From Lysobacter luteus (GTDB taxonomy: Bacteria; Pseudomonadota; Gammaproteobacteria; Xanthomonadales; Xanthomonadaceae), in the NCBI RefSeq assembly GCF_907164845.1, contig NZ_OU015430.1, positions 434,001 through 498,000 of the forward strand: a stretch of DNA of 64,000 bases. Direction: 5' to 3'. Shown here in pieces: positions 8,465 through 17,413 of this stretch. Each line of letters begins with the position of its first letter. Positions within the stretch are counted from its first letter, which is position 1. The notes beneath the pieces were generated by a model, which was not told the origin of the DNA, did not search any database, and was given only the letters and a program-made list of their open reading frames with translations. The translations under genes were made by a program, and so were the position numbers.

Positions 8465-9054
8465 CACCGTGTCCTGCGAGTGGGGGTGGGGGTATCAGTG
8501 CCGCCGGGCGCGTCTGCGAACTGCGCGGCGATGCGCTGCCGCAGCCGATGCAGCCGGGTCGCTACGTTGCTCTCGCCGATGCCAAGCACCTCGGCGATCT
8601 CGCGATGGCTGCGTTCATCCAGGTAGAGCAGCATCAATGCGCGGTCGAGCGGGCCGAGCCGGTCGATGACGGCGCGCAACGTGCGCAGGCGGTCTGCCTG
8701 GCCGGTGTCGGCGGCAGGGTCGGGCAGTGCGGCGAGGGCCTCGTCGTCGAGGCCGGCATGGTGGCGCTCGTGCAGGGTGGCCGAGCGGACGTGCGAGATC
8801 GCGACGTTCAGCGCCACCCGGTAAAGCCAGGTGGAGAATCGGCTGCGCGCCGGGTCGAAGCGGCCGAATGCGCGCCAGGCCTGGATGCTGATGTCCTGCA
8901 CCAGGTCGTGCCGGTCCTCGGGGTGCCGGCAGTACCCGTGCGCGATCTTCAGGACGATGCCGCGATGCTGGTCGAGCAGGGCGGTGAAACGCGCCTGCAG
9001 CGAGTCGTCGGGGATGAGCGCGTCGATGGCGGCAGGGTCCGTCATGGTGTCCAT
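8464..9054 (-). CDS. RNA polymerase sigma factor, sigma-70/ECF family
   Basis: A 196-residue sigma factor of ECF size. Region 2 spans about residues 20-95, with the core-binding and -10-melting segments (DLVQDISIQAWRAFGRF, FSTWLYRVALNVAISHVR). Region 4 spans about 130-185 and ends in the helix-turn-helix HREIAEVLGIGESNVATRL. Region 3 and region 1.1 are absent, as expected for ECF proteins. The start is uncertain: ATGs exist at codon 1 and at codon 4, neither with a strong ribosome binding site. The downstream membrane gene is coupled to it and may control it. The regulon and signal are not visible here. Confidence 0.9.
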   Translation of the reverse strand: MDTMTDPAAIDALIPDDSLQARFTALLDQHRGIVLKIAHGYCRHPEDRHDLVQDISIQAWRAFGRFDPARSRFSTWLYRVALNVAISHVRSATLHERHHAGLDDEALAALPDPAADTGQADRLRTLRAVIDRLGPLDRALMLLYLDERSHREIAEVLGIGESNVATRLHRLRQRIAAQFADAPGGTDTPTPTRRTR

Positions 9055-9106
9055 GCCAAGGTGATTCGCACGGGCGCGCCGGTTATCACACGCGACCGCG
9101 GATTTC

Positions 9107-9799
9107 CTACAGGAGCGGCTCCAGCGCGGTCCACACGTGGTCCAGCAGGCGCGGTTGCGCCGCCGCCACCGGGTGCAGGTTGTCGGCCTGGAAGGCCGCC
9201 CGGTCCAGCGCGATCGGCTCGAGCAGGAACGGCAGCAGGGCCACGTCGAACCGCGAGGCCAGCGTGGAATAGTTGCCGGCAAACGCATCGGCATAGGCCG
9301 CGCCGAGGTTGGGCGGCATCTGCATGCCGACCAGCAGCACCTTCGCACCGGCGCCGTGGGCGGCGCCGATCATGTAGGCGAGGTTGGCTGCGGCCTGGGC
9401 GGTGGGCAGTCCGCGCAGCCCGTCGTTGGCCCCCAACGCGACCACCACCACCCGCGGGCGGTGCCGCGCCAGGGCGCCCACGATGCGCGCGCGGCCACCG
9501 GCGGTGGTTTCGCCGCTGATGCTCGCATTGACGACTTCCCAGCCCGGGTCCTGCTTTTCGAGGCGCTCGTCGAGCAACGCCACCCAGCCCTGCGCCGCCG
9601 GCATGCCATAACCGGCAGAGAGCGAATCGCCCATCACCAGCACGGTTGCATCGGGCGCTTCGCGTGCCGGCGTGGACTGCAGTTGCGCGGCGTGCAGCGA
9701 TGGAATCGCGACCACCACCCACAACAGCAAGCCAATGGCACATTGAACCGGGCGCGACGATGCCGCATATCTGCCCGAATGGTTGTCGTTCCGCTGCAT
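9107..9799 (-). CDS. tesA: Arylesterase / TesA-like SGNH hydrolase
   Basis: A 230-residue exported GDSL esterase/lysophospholipase. A signal peptide (about residues 1-38) is followed by block I MGDSLSAGYG with nucleophile Ser59, the GxND block GANDGLRG, and the catalytic DNLHPV near the C terminus (D206, H209). Family members hydrolyse acyl-CoA thioesters, lysophospholipids and aryl esters. GGAG lies before the ATG. The divergent neighbours are an ABC ATPase and an FtsX-like permease, the same tesA / ybbA-ybbP arrangement as in E. coli, which supports the assignment. Substrate range cannot be told from sequence. Confidence 0.9.
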   Translation of the reverse strand: MQRNDNHSGRYAASSRPVQCAIGLLLWVVVAIPSLHAAQLQSTPAREAPDATVLVMGDSLSAGYGMPAAQGWVALLDERLEKQDPGWEVVNASISGETTAGGRARIVGALARHRPRVVVVALGANDGLRGLPTAQAAANLAYMIGAAHGAGAKVLLVGMQMPPNLGAAYADAFAGNYSTLASRFDVALLPFLLEPIALDRAAFQADNLHPVAAAQPRLLDHVWTALEPLL

Positions 9800-9858
9800 C
9801 TGTTGCTCCGATCCGCGGGCGCGCCGGACGGCACCACCCCCTTCCTGTCGAAGAATCC

Positions 9859-10641
9859 ATGATGACCCATTCCGCCACCGCACCGGTCGACGTCCGTTCC
9901 GCCGCCGCCCGCCCGGCCCCGAACGCATCCCACCCGCCCGCGCTGGTGGTGGAGTCGCTCGGCAAGCGCGTGTCGCTGCCGTCCGGACCGCTGACGATCC
10001 TCGAAGGCGTCGGGTTCACCATCGCGCGTGGGGACACCGTGGCGATCGTCGGCGCGTCCGGCTCGGGCAAGAGCACGCTGCTGTCGCTGATGGCCGGGCT
10101 CGACATTCCCAGCGACGGCCGGGTCGTCCTCCACGGTGAGCCACTGTCGACGCTCGACGAAGATGGCCGGGCACGCGTGCGCGGGGAGAAGGTCGGCTTC
10201 GTGTTCCAGAACTTCCAGCTGCTGCCCTCGCTGACGGCGCTGGAGAACGTGATGCTGCCGCTGGAACTGCGCGGCGACGCGGAGGTGGAAGCGCCCGCAC
10301 GCGCGATCCTCGGCAAGGTCGGCCTTGGCGAGCGGCTCGGCCACTATCCGCGGCAGTTGTCGGGCGGTGAGCAGCAACGCGTCGCCCTCGCGCGCGCATT
10401 CGTGACCGAGCCGTCCCTGCTGTTCGCCGACGAGCCGACCGGCAACCTGGACAGCCATACCGGCCAGGCGATCATCGAACTGCTGTTCGCACTCAATGCC
10501 GAGGCCGGCACGACGCTGGTGCTGGTGACCCACGATGACCACCTGGCCGAACGTTGCAGCCATCGCCTGCGTCTCGACGCCGGACGGCTGGTGGCCGACG
10601 AGCGCATGCATCCGGTGGCCGACGGACGGGCCGGCGCGTGA
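9859..10641 (+). CDS. ybbA: ABC transporter ATP-binding protein, YbbA/LolD-like
   Basis: A 260-residue ABC ATPase of the MacB/LolD class, which usually moves or extracts lipids and proteins at the inner membrane rather than importing solutes. Walker A is GASGSGKST, the Q-loop is FVFQNFQLLPSL, the signature is LSGGEQQR, Walker B is LLFADEPTGNLD and the switch His is in LVTHDD. A non-conserved N terminus of about 35 residues precedes the domain. Two adjacent ATG codons are possible starts. Its stop overlaps the GTG start of the permease by three bases, so ATPase and permease are coupled. tesA is divergent 59 bases away. Confidence 0.92.
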   Translation: MMTHSATAPVDVRSAAARPAPNASHPPALVVESLGKRVSLPSGPLTILEGVGFTIARGDTVAIVGASGSGKSTLLSLMAGLDIPSDGRVVLHGEPLSTLDEDGRARVRGEKVGFVFQNFQLLPSLTALENVMLPLELRGDAEVEAPARAILGKVGLGERLGHYPRQLSGGEQQRVALARAFVTEPSLLFADEPTGNLDSHTGQAIIELLFALNAEAGTTLVLVTHDDHLAERCSHRLRLDAGRLVADERMHPVADGRAGA

Positions 10642-13220
10642 GCGCGCGGATCGGACCGGCCAACGTGTTGGCGATGGCGTGGCGGCAGATGCGCCGCGAC
10701 CTCAAGGCCGGCGATGTGCGCATCCTCCTCGCCGCGCTGGTACTCGCCGTGGTGGCGGTGACCGCTGTCGGGTTCGTCACCGACCGCGCCGAGCGCGCGC
10801 TCGCGATCGAGGCCAATCGCCTGCTCGGCGGCGACGCGGTGGTGCGTGGCGACTCGCCGATTGCGGCGGAGATCGAGCAGGCGGCCGCATCGGCCGGGCT
10901 GCGGCGCACGCACACGGTCGAACTCAACACGATGATCAGCGTCGCGCGCGCGGCGGCGGGTGCCGGTAATGCGGCAGGCGAGCCGCGGCTGCAGCTCGGC
11001 GACCTGCGCGCGCTGGGTGACGGGTTCCCATTGCGCGGTGCGTTCACGATTGCCGACGCACAGGGTGTTGAGCGTGTCGCAAGCGGGGTGCCTGCGCCGG
11101 GTACCGCATGGTTGAGCCGCGCCGGCGCGGACACGCTCGATGCTCGGATCGGCGACCTGGTCACCGTCGGCGAGTTGCAGCTGCAACTCGCGGCGCTGGT
11201 GGTCGCCGAACCCGACGCGGCGCTGGACTACTTCAACGTGGCGCCGAAGGTGTTCGTCAACCTCGACGACCTGCCGGCGACCGGGCTGGTGCAGGAAGGC
11301 AGCCGGATCCGCTACCGGCTGGTGGTCGCGGGCGAGGCGGCATCGGTTGAACGCTTCGTCGCCGCCACCCGGCCGGCACTCGCGCGGGGCCAGCGGCTGG
11401 AGACGGTCGCCGACGCGCGTCCCGAGGTCCGCTCCGCACTCGACCGCGCCAGCCGGTTCCTCGGGCTGGCGGCGCTGGTCTCGGTGGTGCTGGCCGCGGT
11501 GGCCGTGGCGATGGCCGCGCGCCGGCACAGCGAGCGGCATCTTTCGGGCACCGCAGTGATGCGCTGCCTCGGCGCGAGCCAGTCGACGCTGGCCGGCATC
11601 CACATCGGCGAGCTGGTGCTGCTGGGCCTGCTTGCAAGCACCGTCGGCGTTGCGGTCGCGTTCGTCCTGCAATGGGGCATCGGCGCCTGGCTGGAACCGG
11701 TGCTCGGCATGGCCATCCCGCCGGCGGGGTGGCTGCCGGCCGTGCAGGGATACGGGGTCGGTCTGCTGGTCCTGCTCGCGTTCGGCGCGCCGCCGGTGCT
11801 GGCGCTGCGGCGGGTGCCGGCGCTGCGGGTGCTGCGGCGCGACCTCGACCCGACCGAGCCCAGCGCATGGCTCGTGGCGCTGGCGGGACTCGGTGGCCTG
11901 GCCGCGCTGCTGTGGTGGAAGTCCGGTTCGGTCGAGGTCGGCACGGCGATGCTGGTCGGGCTCGTGGCCACCTTCGCGGTGCTCGCGGCGCTGGCCTGGG
12001 GGTTGATCGTGGTGTTGCGCCGGCTGCGGTCGCGTCTGCGCGGGAGCCTGCGCTACGGGCTGGCCAACGTCAGCCGCCGGCCAGCGACGAGCATCGCCCA
12101 GGTGTCATCGCTCGGGCTGGGGCTGATGGCGTTGCTGCTGCTGACCTTCGTGCGGACCGACCTGCTGGACCGCTGGCAGCTGCAGCTCGCAGCCGAAGCA
12201 CCCAACCGCTTCATCATCAACGTGCAGGACGACCAGGTCGACGACGTTCGCGGCTTCATCGCCGCGCAGGGCCTGGATGCGCCGACGCTGTATCCGATGG
12301 TCCGCGCGCGGCTGGTCGAGCACAACGGCGAACCGGTCACCGGCGACGACTACGCAAGCGCCGACGAAAGTGCGGACGACGAGGAGGCCCGCCGCGCGCG
12401 GCGTCGCGCCGACCGCGAGTTCAACCTGTCCATGGCGGCGGCGTTGCGCGAGGACAACCGGGTGGTCGCCGGCGACTTCTGGAGCGCTGCGACGCCGCCG
12501 GTGACACCGGAGATCTCGGTCGAGCAGGGCTACGCGGAGTCGCTGGGCTGGAAGATCGGCGACACGGTCGCATTCGACATCGCCGGGCAACGCTTCGTGG
12601 CGACGCTCACGAGCCTGCGCGACGTCGACTGGGAGAGTTTCCGGCCGAACTTCTTCGTGGTCGCCTCGCCCGGGGCACTCGATGGATTCCCCGCCAGCCA
12701 CATCACGGCGGTGACGGTACCCCCGGAGCAGATGCGATTCACCGCCGACCTCGTCGGGCGCTTTCCCAACCTGACCGTGATCGACATCGATGCGGTGCTC
12801 GACCAGGTGCGTGGGACCGCCGACCAGGTCTCGACCGTGGTCGAAGTGGTGTTCTGGTTCTCGCTGGGCGCGGGCGTGCTGGTGCTGATGGCGGCGGTCA
12901 GCGCCAGCCAGGACGAGCGACTGCTGGAAGGCGGCGTCATGCGAACGCTCGGCGGCAGCCGGCGCCAGTTGCGGCTTGCGCAAGCGTCGGAGTTCGCAGC
13001 GATCGGCCTGTTGTCCGGGCTGGTCGCGGCGATCGCGGCGTCGGTATTGGCTGGTGTCGTCGCCGAACAGGCCTTCGACCTGCCATGGGAACCCAACTGG
13101 GGGATGGCCGCCGCCGGTGGCGCGCTCGGCATGGTCGCCGCCCTGGTGGCTGGCCTGTTCGCGACGCGCCGCGTGCTGGACGCGCCGCCCTCGGTGGTCC
13201 TGCGCGAGCTGCAAAGCTGA
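10638..13220 (+). CDS. ybbP: ABC transporter permease, FtsX-like (YbbP type)
   Basis: An 860-residue inner-membrane permease partner of the preceding ATPase. An N-terminal span is followed by a large periplasmic domain, a first FtsX block of membrane helices (about residues 270-425), further helices, a second periplasmic domain (about 500-690) and a C-terminal FtsX block (about 710-850) ending in VLRELQS. The length and the paired FtsX domains match YbbP, not LolC/E. GTG is the start, overlapping the ATPase stop. YbbAP is proposed to act with the tesA product on lipids or hydrophobic compounds; that role is an inference from family literature. Confidence 0.92.
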   Translation: MSARIGPANVLAMAWRQMRRDLKAGDVRILLAALVLAVVAVTAVGFVTDRAERALAIEANRLLGGDAVVRGDSPIAAEIEQAAASAGLRRTHTVELNTMISVARAAAGAGNAAGEPRLQLGDLRALGDGFPLRGAFTIADAQGVERVASGVPAPGTAWLSRAGADTLDARIGDLVTVGELQLQLAALVVAEPDAALDYFNVAPKVFVNLDDLPATGLVQEGSRIRYRLVVAGEAASVERFVAATRPALARGQRLETVADARPEVRSALDRASRFLGLAALVSVVLAAVAVAMAARRHSERHLSGTAVMRCLGASQSTLAGIHIGELVLLGLLASTVGVAVAFVLQWGIGAWLEPVLGMAIPPAGWLPAVQGYGVGLLVLLAFGAPPVLALRRVPALRVLRRDLDPTEPSAWLVALAGLGGLAALLWWKSGSVEVGTAMLVGLVATFAVLAALAWGLIVVLRRLRSRLRGSLRYGLANVSRRPATSIAQVSSLGLGLMALLLLTFVRTDLLDRWQLQLAAEAPNRFIINVQDDQVDDVRGFIAAQGLDAPTLYPMVRARLVEHNGEPVTGDDYASADESADDEEARRARRRADREFNLSMAAALREDNRVVAGDFWSAATPPVTPEISVEQGYAESLGWKIGDTVAFDIAGQRFVATLTSLRDVDWESFRPNFFVVASPGALDGFPASHITAVTVPPEQMRFTADLVGRFPNLTVIDIDAVLDQVRGTADQVSTVVEVVFWFSLGAGVLVLMAAVSASQDERLLEGGVMRTLGGSRRQLRLAQASEFAAIGLLSGLVAAIAASVLAGVVAEQAFDLPWEPNWGMAAAGGALGMVAALVAGLFATRRVLDAPPSVVLRELQS

Positions 13221-13260
13221 TCCCGCGCGGGCCGATGCCGCGCACGGCTCCCGCCTGGCT

Positions 13261-13527
13261 TCAGGGCGCGGTCAGGCGGTCGGTCACCTCGGTGGCGCCG
13301 AAGCGGCGCGCATAGTCGCGCTCGCTGGCGATCCGCTCGACTTCATCGTCCGGGGTTTCCGGTGCGGCATAGACGGCGTACGCGGTGGTGCCGTCGTTGC
13401 GCCCGACATGGTGCAGCCGGTACCGGGGGCGCCCACCGCCGGTGTTTTCCGGATAGTGCGCGGGCGGGGCGCCATCCATGTCCAGCTCGCTGTTGTCGAC
13501 CGTGCCTCCGACGAATAGGGCGCGCAT
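13261..13527 (-). CDS. Conserved-looking small protein, function unknown
   Basis: An 88-residue soluble protein, MRALFVGGTVDNSELDMDG onward, with a beta-rich N-terminal half and a charged helical C terminus (DDEVERIASERDYARRF). GGAG precedes the ATG at good spacing (acggagaacgccATG). No signal peptide or cysteine motif is seen. I do not recognise a named family. It lies between ybbP (convergent) and the Fpg/Nei gene (same strand, about 120 bases upstream), and nothing in the context suggests its role. Confidence 0.62.
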   Translation of the reverse strand: MRALFVGGTVDNSELDMDGAPPAHYPENTGGGRPRYRLHHVGRNDGTTAYAVYAAPETPDDEVERIASERDYARRFGATEVTDRLTAP

Positions 13528-13646
13528 GGCGTTCTCCGTTGCGGGTGTGCAGGCAGGTTGGCCGCCGGTGTGTTGGGAGGCGATGAAGTGATCGTCCAAC
13601 AACCGTTTTGCGTTGGGGCGCGAGCCACGTAGATGAACCCGGGAGG

Positions 13647-14384
13647 CTAGCCGTAGCGCTTCTGGCAGTGGCCGCAGAAGAACGCGCGCCGCTGGGCGCG
13701 TCCGAGCTTGGCGCGGAACTCCAGCCGCCGCCCGCATCGCGGGCACTCGGTGCGGGTGTGGACCTGGTAGTGCTTCTTGAGCACGTAGTCCTTCTTCCAG
13801 CGATAGAAGTCGAAGCTGTACTCGCGCGCCTGGGTGACGAGTTCGCCGAGCTTTCGCGGCGACAACGCGCCCACCGGCGTTTCCGGATGCACGCGGATCC
13901 GGAACAGCACCTCGTTCTTGATGATGTTGCCGACTCCGGCAAACACGTCCTGGTCGAGCAGCGCGTCGGCCACCAGCGTGTCCGGCATCGCCCGCAGCTT
14001 GCGGCGCGCTGCCTTCGGGTCCCACGCGTCGGACATGACGTCCGCACCCCAGTCATAGAGGTCGTCGAGGTCGCCCTCGTGGAACTTCAACGAGCTCGAA
14101 TACAGGTTCAGCTCGCCGTTCGGAAAGCCGAGCGCCAGCCGCTCGGCGCTGCCCTCGCGACGTTCGTCGATCCGGTAACTGCCCCACAGCAGGAAGTGGA
14201 CCCGCAGGGTGAAGCCGTCGAACACGACCAGGAAGTGCTTGCCCCAGGTCCGCAGGGCCTGGACGCGCTGGCCCGCCATCCGCTGGATGTCGAGCCGGCT
14301 GTTGCCACCCACGTGCTTCACCCGGCGGCCGGCAAACTTCGCCGCCTCCTCGCGCAGGATCACCAGGGAGGGACCTTCGGGCAT
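13647..14384 (-). CDS. Fpg/Nei family DNA glycosylase (endonuclease VIII-like)
   Basis: A 245-residue base-excision repair enzyme. The mature N terminus PEGPS gives the catalytic Pro and adjacent Glu of the Fpg/Nei family. The H2TH region is present (ALLDQDVFAGVGNIIKNEVLF, about 140-165), and the C-terminal zinc finger is CPRCG...FFCGHCQ, including the Arg before the second Cys pair. It should remove oxidised bases and cut the abasic site. PEGP and the short length point to Nei more than MutM. It is divergent from the RsmC-like gene across 90 bases. Substrate preference is not determinable here. Confidence 0.88.
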   Translation of the reverse strand: MPEGPSLVILREEAAKFAGRRVKHVGGNSRLDIQRMAGQRVQALRTWGKHFLVVFDGFTLRVHFLLWGSYRIDERREGSAERLALGFPNGELNLYSSSLKFHEGDLDDLYDWGADVMSDAWDPKAARRKLRAMPDTLVADALLDQDVFAGVGNIIKNEVLFRIRVHPETPVGALSPRKLGELVTQAREYSFDFYRWKKDYVLKKHYQVHTRTECPRCGRRLEFRAKLGRAQRRAFFCGHCQKRYG

Positions 14385-14438
14385 GGGTGCAGCCTGCGAT
14401 CGGCCCGGTCATGGCGACGTGCACGCACCCATGCTCGC

Positions 14439-14450
14439 TAAACTGCGCGC
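14439..14450 (+). promoter_or_regulatory. Candidate -10 with GCGCG discriminator before the methyltransferase gene
   Basis: TAAACT followed directly by GCGCGC, about 30 bases before the methyltransferase ATG. The hexamer matches sigma-70 -10 at four of six positions. No clear -35 is visible. The same -10 plus GCGCG pattern occurs before at least three other genes in the window. Confidence 0.4.
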
Positions 14451-14474
14451 CCAGACCCCCGCGAAAACCAACCG

Positions 14475-15590
14475 ATGGCCCACGACGATCCCGCGCTGCA
14501 GGCGCTGATGCTGCCGTTCGAACAGGGCCTGCTGCCCTGGCCGGAGGCGGGTGGCGTGCTGTTTCTGCGGGCTCGCGACGGCGCGCCGTTGCACCGGGGC
14601 GCGTGGCCGGGCCTGGTCTGCGAACAGGGCTTCAAGCCCGAGGCGGATGCGCTGCGGCAGGCCGGGCTGGTCGTCGTGGACAGCCCGGATGCAGGGTCCG
14701 CCGGGAGTCGCCATCCGCTGGTGCTGGTGTTGCCGCCGCGCCAGCGCGACGAGGCCCGCGCGCTGTACGCGCACGCGGTATCGCGGGTCGCCCCCGGCGG
14801 GCGGGTGGTCGCCTGCCTGGCCAACAACGAGGGCGCCAAGTCCGGCGAGGCAGACCTGCGTCGCCTGGTCGGCCCGCTGGGCGGGCTGCTCAAGCACAAG
14901 AGCCGCTGCTACTGGAGTGCGCCACTGCACGTGGCCGACAGTGCGGCCGTCATCGACCACGCCTTGCTGGCCGAATGGGAAGCCCTGGACGCACCCCGGG
15001 CGATTGTCGGTGGCCGGTTCCGGAGCCGCCCGGGCGTATTCGCGTGGGACCGGATCGATCCGGCGTCCGCCCTGCTGGTCGAGCAGTTGCCGGCCGACCT
15101 GGCCGGACGGGCCGCCGACCTCGGCGCCGGGTTCGGCTACCTGTCGGCGGAACTGCTCGAGCGTTGCCCGGGGATCGCCGCGCTGGATCTTTTCGAGGCG
15201 GACCGCCGCGCGCTCGACCTGGCGCGGCACAACCTGGCGGCGTTCGAGTCGAAGGTGGCGATTGGCTACCACTGGCACGACGTGACCACCGGGTTGCCGG
15301 CGCAGTACGACGTTATCGTGACCAACCCGCCGTTCCATACCCAGGGCAGTGCCAACCGGCCCGACATCGGCCGGCGCTTCATCGCCGTCGCCGCCGATGC
15401 ACTCAAGCCGGGTGGGCGCCTGTGGCTGGTCGCCAACCGGCACCTGCCCTACGAGTCGGTGCTGGTCGAGAGCTTCGGGCAGGCGCGGGCGGTCGCCGAG
15501 CGCGACGGCTTCAAGATCATCGAGGCGGTGAAGGCTCGTCCGGTGCAAGCCCCGCGGCCGCCGCGCCGCGGACGCGAGGATTGGCGATGA
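14475..15590 (+). CDS. rsmC: 16S rRNA (guanine-N2) methyltransferase, RsmC-like
   Basis: A 371-residue two-domain SAM-dependent methyltransferase. The N-terminal half (residues 1-190) resembles the inactive paralogous domain of RsmC/RlmG. The C-terminal half carries the SAM-binding ADLGAGFGYLSAELL and the catalytic NPPFH motif at about residue 285, typical of N2-guanine and N6-adenine methylation. RsmC modifies G1207 of 16S rRNA; RlmG (G1835 of 23S) is the main alternative. It overlaps the downstream pseudouridine synthase by four bases (ATGA), so two rRNA-modification genes form an operon. Confidence 0.85.
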   Translation: MAHDDPALQALMLPFEQGLLPWPEAGGVLFLRARDGAPLHRGAWPGLVCEQGFKPEADALRQAGLVVVDSPDAGSAGSRHPLVLVLPPRQRDEARALYAHAVSRVAPGGRVVACLANNEGAKSGEADLRRLVGPLGGLLKHKSRCYWSAPLHVADSAAVIDHALLAEWEALDAPRAIVGGRFRSRPGVFAWDRIDPASALLVEQLPADLAGRAADLGAGFGYLSAELLERCPGIAALDLFEADRRALDLARHNLAAFESKVAIGYHWHDVTTGLPAQYDVIVTNPPFHTQGSANRPDIGRRFIAVAADALKPGGRLWLVANRHLPYESVLVESFGQARAVAERDGFKIIEAVKARPVQAPRPPRRGREDWR

Positions 15591-16294
15591 AGCTCGTCCG
15601 GCTGATCGCCAACCTCGGCTACGGCAGCCGCAAGCAGGTGGCGCTCATGTTCCGCGAGGGCCGCGTGACCGATGCCGAAGGCGAGGTGCTGTACGCCGAC
15701 GACCAGGTCACGCACGACGCGGTCCGCATCGATGGCGAACCACTCGACCCGCCGTCGGGGTTGGTGCTGATGCTGCACAAGCCGGTCGGCCATACCTGCT
15801 CGACCCGCGATCCCGGCCGGATCGTCTATGACCTGCTGCCACCGCGCTTCCGCCTTCGCTCGCCGTTGCTGTCGACGGTCGGCCGGCTCGATCGCGATAC
15901 CAGTGGCCTGCTGCTGATGACCGACGATGGCCAGCGGCTGCACCGGATCGTGTCGCCCCGCGCCAACCTCGCCAAGGTGTACGAGGCGACGCTGGCGCAG
16001 GACCTGCGCGGCGACGAGGGCGCGGTCTTCGCCAGCGGGACGCTGATGCTGGAGAACGAGAAGACCCCGCTGGCGCCGGCGTCGCTGGAGGTGGTCGACC
16101 CCCGCCATGCGCGCCTGACCCTGACCGAGGGTCGCTACCACCAGGTGCGGCGCATGTTCGCCGCGGTCGGCAACCACGTGGAAGCGCTGCATCGCAGCCG
16201 GATCGGCGGGCTGGACCTGGGCGGGTTGCCGGTGGGCGAGTGGCGCCAGCTGGACGCCACCGACCTGGACCGCCTGTTCGGCGCAGGCGCCTAG
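15587..16294 (+). CDS. rsuA: 16S rRNA pseudouridine synthase, RsuA family
   Basis: A 235-residue pseudouridine synthase. A short S4-like RNA-binding domain (residues 1-60, LIANLGYGSRKQVALMFREG) precedes the catalytic domain. The catalytic Asp is in GRLDRDTSGLL, and the C-terminal motif EGRYHQVRRMF is typical of RsuA/RluB/E/F. RsuA converts U516 of 16S rRNA; size and S4 domain suit RsuA best, though RluE-like specificity is not excluded. Its start overlaps the methyltransferase stop. Its 3' end overlaps the convergent DUF1415 gene by four bases, so the two stop codons interlock. Confidence 0.88.
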   Translation: MKLVRLIANLGYGSRKQVALMFREGRVTDAEGEVLYADDQVTHDAVRIDGEPLDPPSGLVLMLHKPVGHTCSTRDPGRIVYDLLPPRFRLRSPLLSTVGRLDRDTSGLLLMTDDGQRLHRIVSPRANLAKVYEATLAQDLRGDEGAVFASGTLMLENEKTPLAPASLEVVDPRHARLTLTEGRYHQVRRMFAAVGNHVEALHRSRIGGLDLGGLPVGEWRQLDATDLDRLFGAGA

Positions 16295-16833
16295 CGCTCC
16301 AGCAGCTTCAGATACCCGTCGACCCCGAGCCGCTCCATGGTCTCGATGTTGCGGTCGACGATGGCATCGGGGTCGGGGAATGCCTCCACCGCGCGTTCGA
16401 CGCTCTCCTCGCGCAGCAGGTGGAGCATCGGGTACGGCGAACGGTTGGTGCAGTTGGCCGGGTCCGCCGCGGACGTCCCGGCGAACCGGTAATCGGGGTG
16501 GAAGCTGGCGACCTGGATCTCGCCTTCCAGCCCGAGTGCGTCCACCGCCGCATCGGCCTGGTCGAGGAAGTCGTTGTAGTCGTCGAACTCCTGCAGCACG
16601 TGCGGATGGACCAGCAGGGTGGTGTCCACCACGTCCGGGTCGGTTTCCGCCAGCCAGGCGAGCTCGCTGGCTAGCTCTTCCAGCAGATCCCCGGGCGTGG
16701 TGGCCGGGCTGAGCACGTAGCGGATGCGGTCCTTGACGTGCACGGCCTTGGCGAACGGGCACAGGTTGAGGCCGATGACCGCCCGTTCCAGCCAGCGGCG
16801 GGTGGCGGCGATCGGGTCCTCGTCCATGCCCAT
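16291..16833 (-). CDS. DUF1415 domain-containing protein
   Basis: A 180-residue soluble protein covering the whole DUF1415 family. Conserved-looking features are the N-terminal IGLNLCPFA motif, the central VHPHVLQEFDDYNDFLD and the ASFHPDYRFAG segment. No biochemical role is established for the family that I know of. The conserved Cys and several His residues could bind metal, but that is speculation. It lies just downstream of yajQ on the same strand (13 bases), so the two are probably co-transcribed. Confidence 0.88.
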   Translation of the reverse strand: MGMDEDPIAATRRWLERAVIGLNLCPFAKAVHVKDRIRYVLSPATTPGDLLEELASELAWLAETDPDVVDTTLLVHPHVLQEFDDYNDFLDQADAAVDALGLEGEIQVASFHPDYRFAGTSAADPANCTNRSPYPMLHLLREESVERAVEAFPDPDAIVDRNIETMERLGVDGYLKLLER

Positions 16834-16846
16834 GGCCGCCGGCCGG

Positions 16847-17329
16847 TCAGTCGCGGAAGTTGTCGAACTGCAGCGGCAACTCGAACTCGGCGCCCTTGAG
16901 CAGCGCGATCGCGGCCTGCAGGTCGTCGCGCTTCTTGCCGTTGACGCGCAGCTTGTCGCCGTTGATCTGGCTGTCGACCTTGAGCTTGGCGTCCTTCAGC
17001 GACGACTGGATCTTCTTGGCGAGCTCGCGCTCGATGCCCTGCTTGACGGTGACCTTCTGCCGCGCGCCGGCGACGTTGGTCTCGACCTCGCCGAACTCCA
17101 GGCAGCGCACGTCGATGCCACGCGCGATCAGCCGCGCGCGCAGGATCTCCGTCATCTGCTGGAGCTGGAAGTCGCTCGGCGCGGACTGGGTGATGACCTG
17201 TTCGTCGAGCGCGAACTTCGCATCCACGCCCTTGAAGTCGAACCGGTTGCCCAGCTCGCGGTTGGCCTGGTCGACCGCGTTGGTGAGTTCGTGGCTGTCG
17301 ACTTCGGAGACGACGTCAAAGGAGGGCAT
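16847..17329 (-). CDS. yajQ: YajQ family cyclic-di-GMP-binding protein
   Basis: A 160-residue two-domain alpha/beta protein matching YajQ in length and along its whole sequence: N terminus MPSFDVVSEVDSHELTNAVD, RFDFKG, then QQGIE/VKQGIERELAKKI and a C-terminal FELPLQFDNFRD. In Xanthomonas a YajQ homologue binds cyclic di-GMP and interacts with a LysR-type regulator; in other bacteria it is a nucleotide-binding protein of unclear role. The start is at the conserved MPSFD. DUF1415 follows closely on the same strand. Confidence 0.95.
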   Translation of the reverse strand: MPSFDVVSEVDSHELTNAVDQANRELGNRFDFKGVDAKFALDEQVITQSAPSDFQLQQMTEILRARLIARGIDVRCLEFGEVETNVAGARQKVTVKQGIERELAKKIQSSLKDAKLKVDSQINGDKLRVNGKKRDDLQAAIALLKGAEFELPLQFDNFRD

Positions 17330-17413
17330 GGCGATGTCCGTGGTTCGTGGGCGTCAAAGGTTAACGCAGAGCCGCCGCACGCATTCCCGGCGCGGAGGCG
17401 AAGCCTTCGCCCG

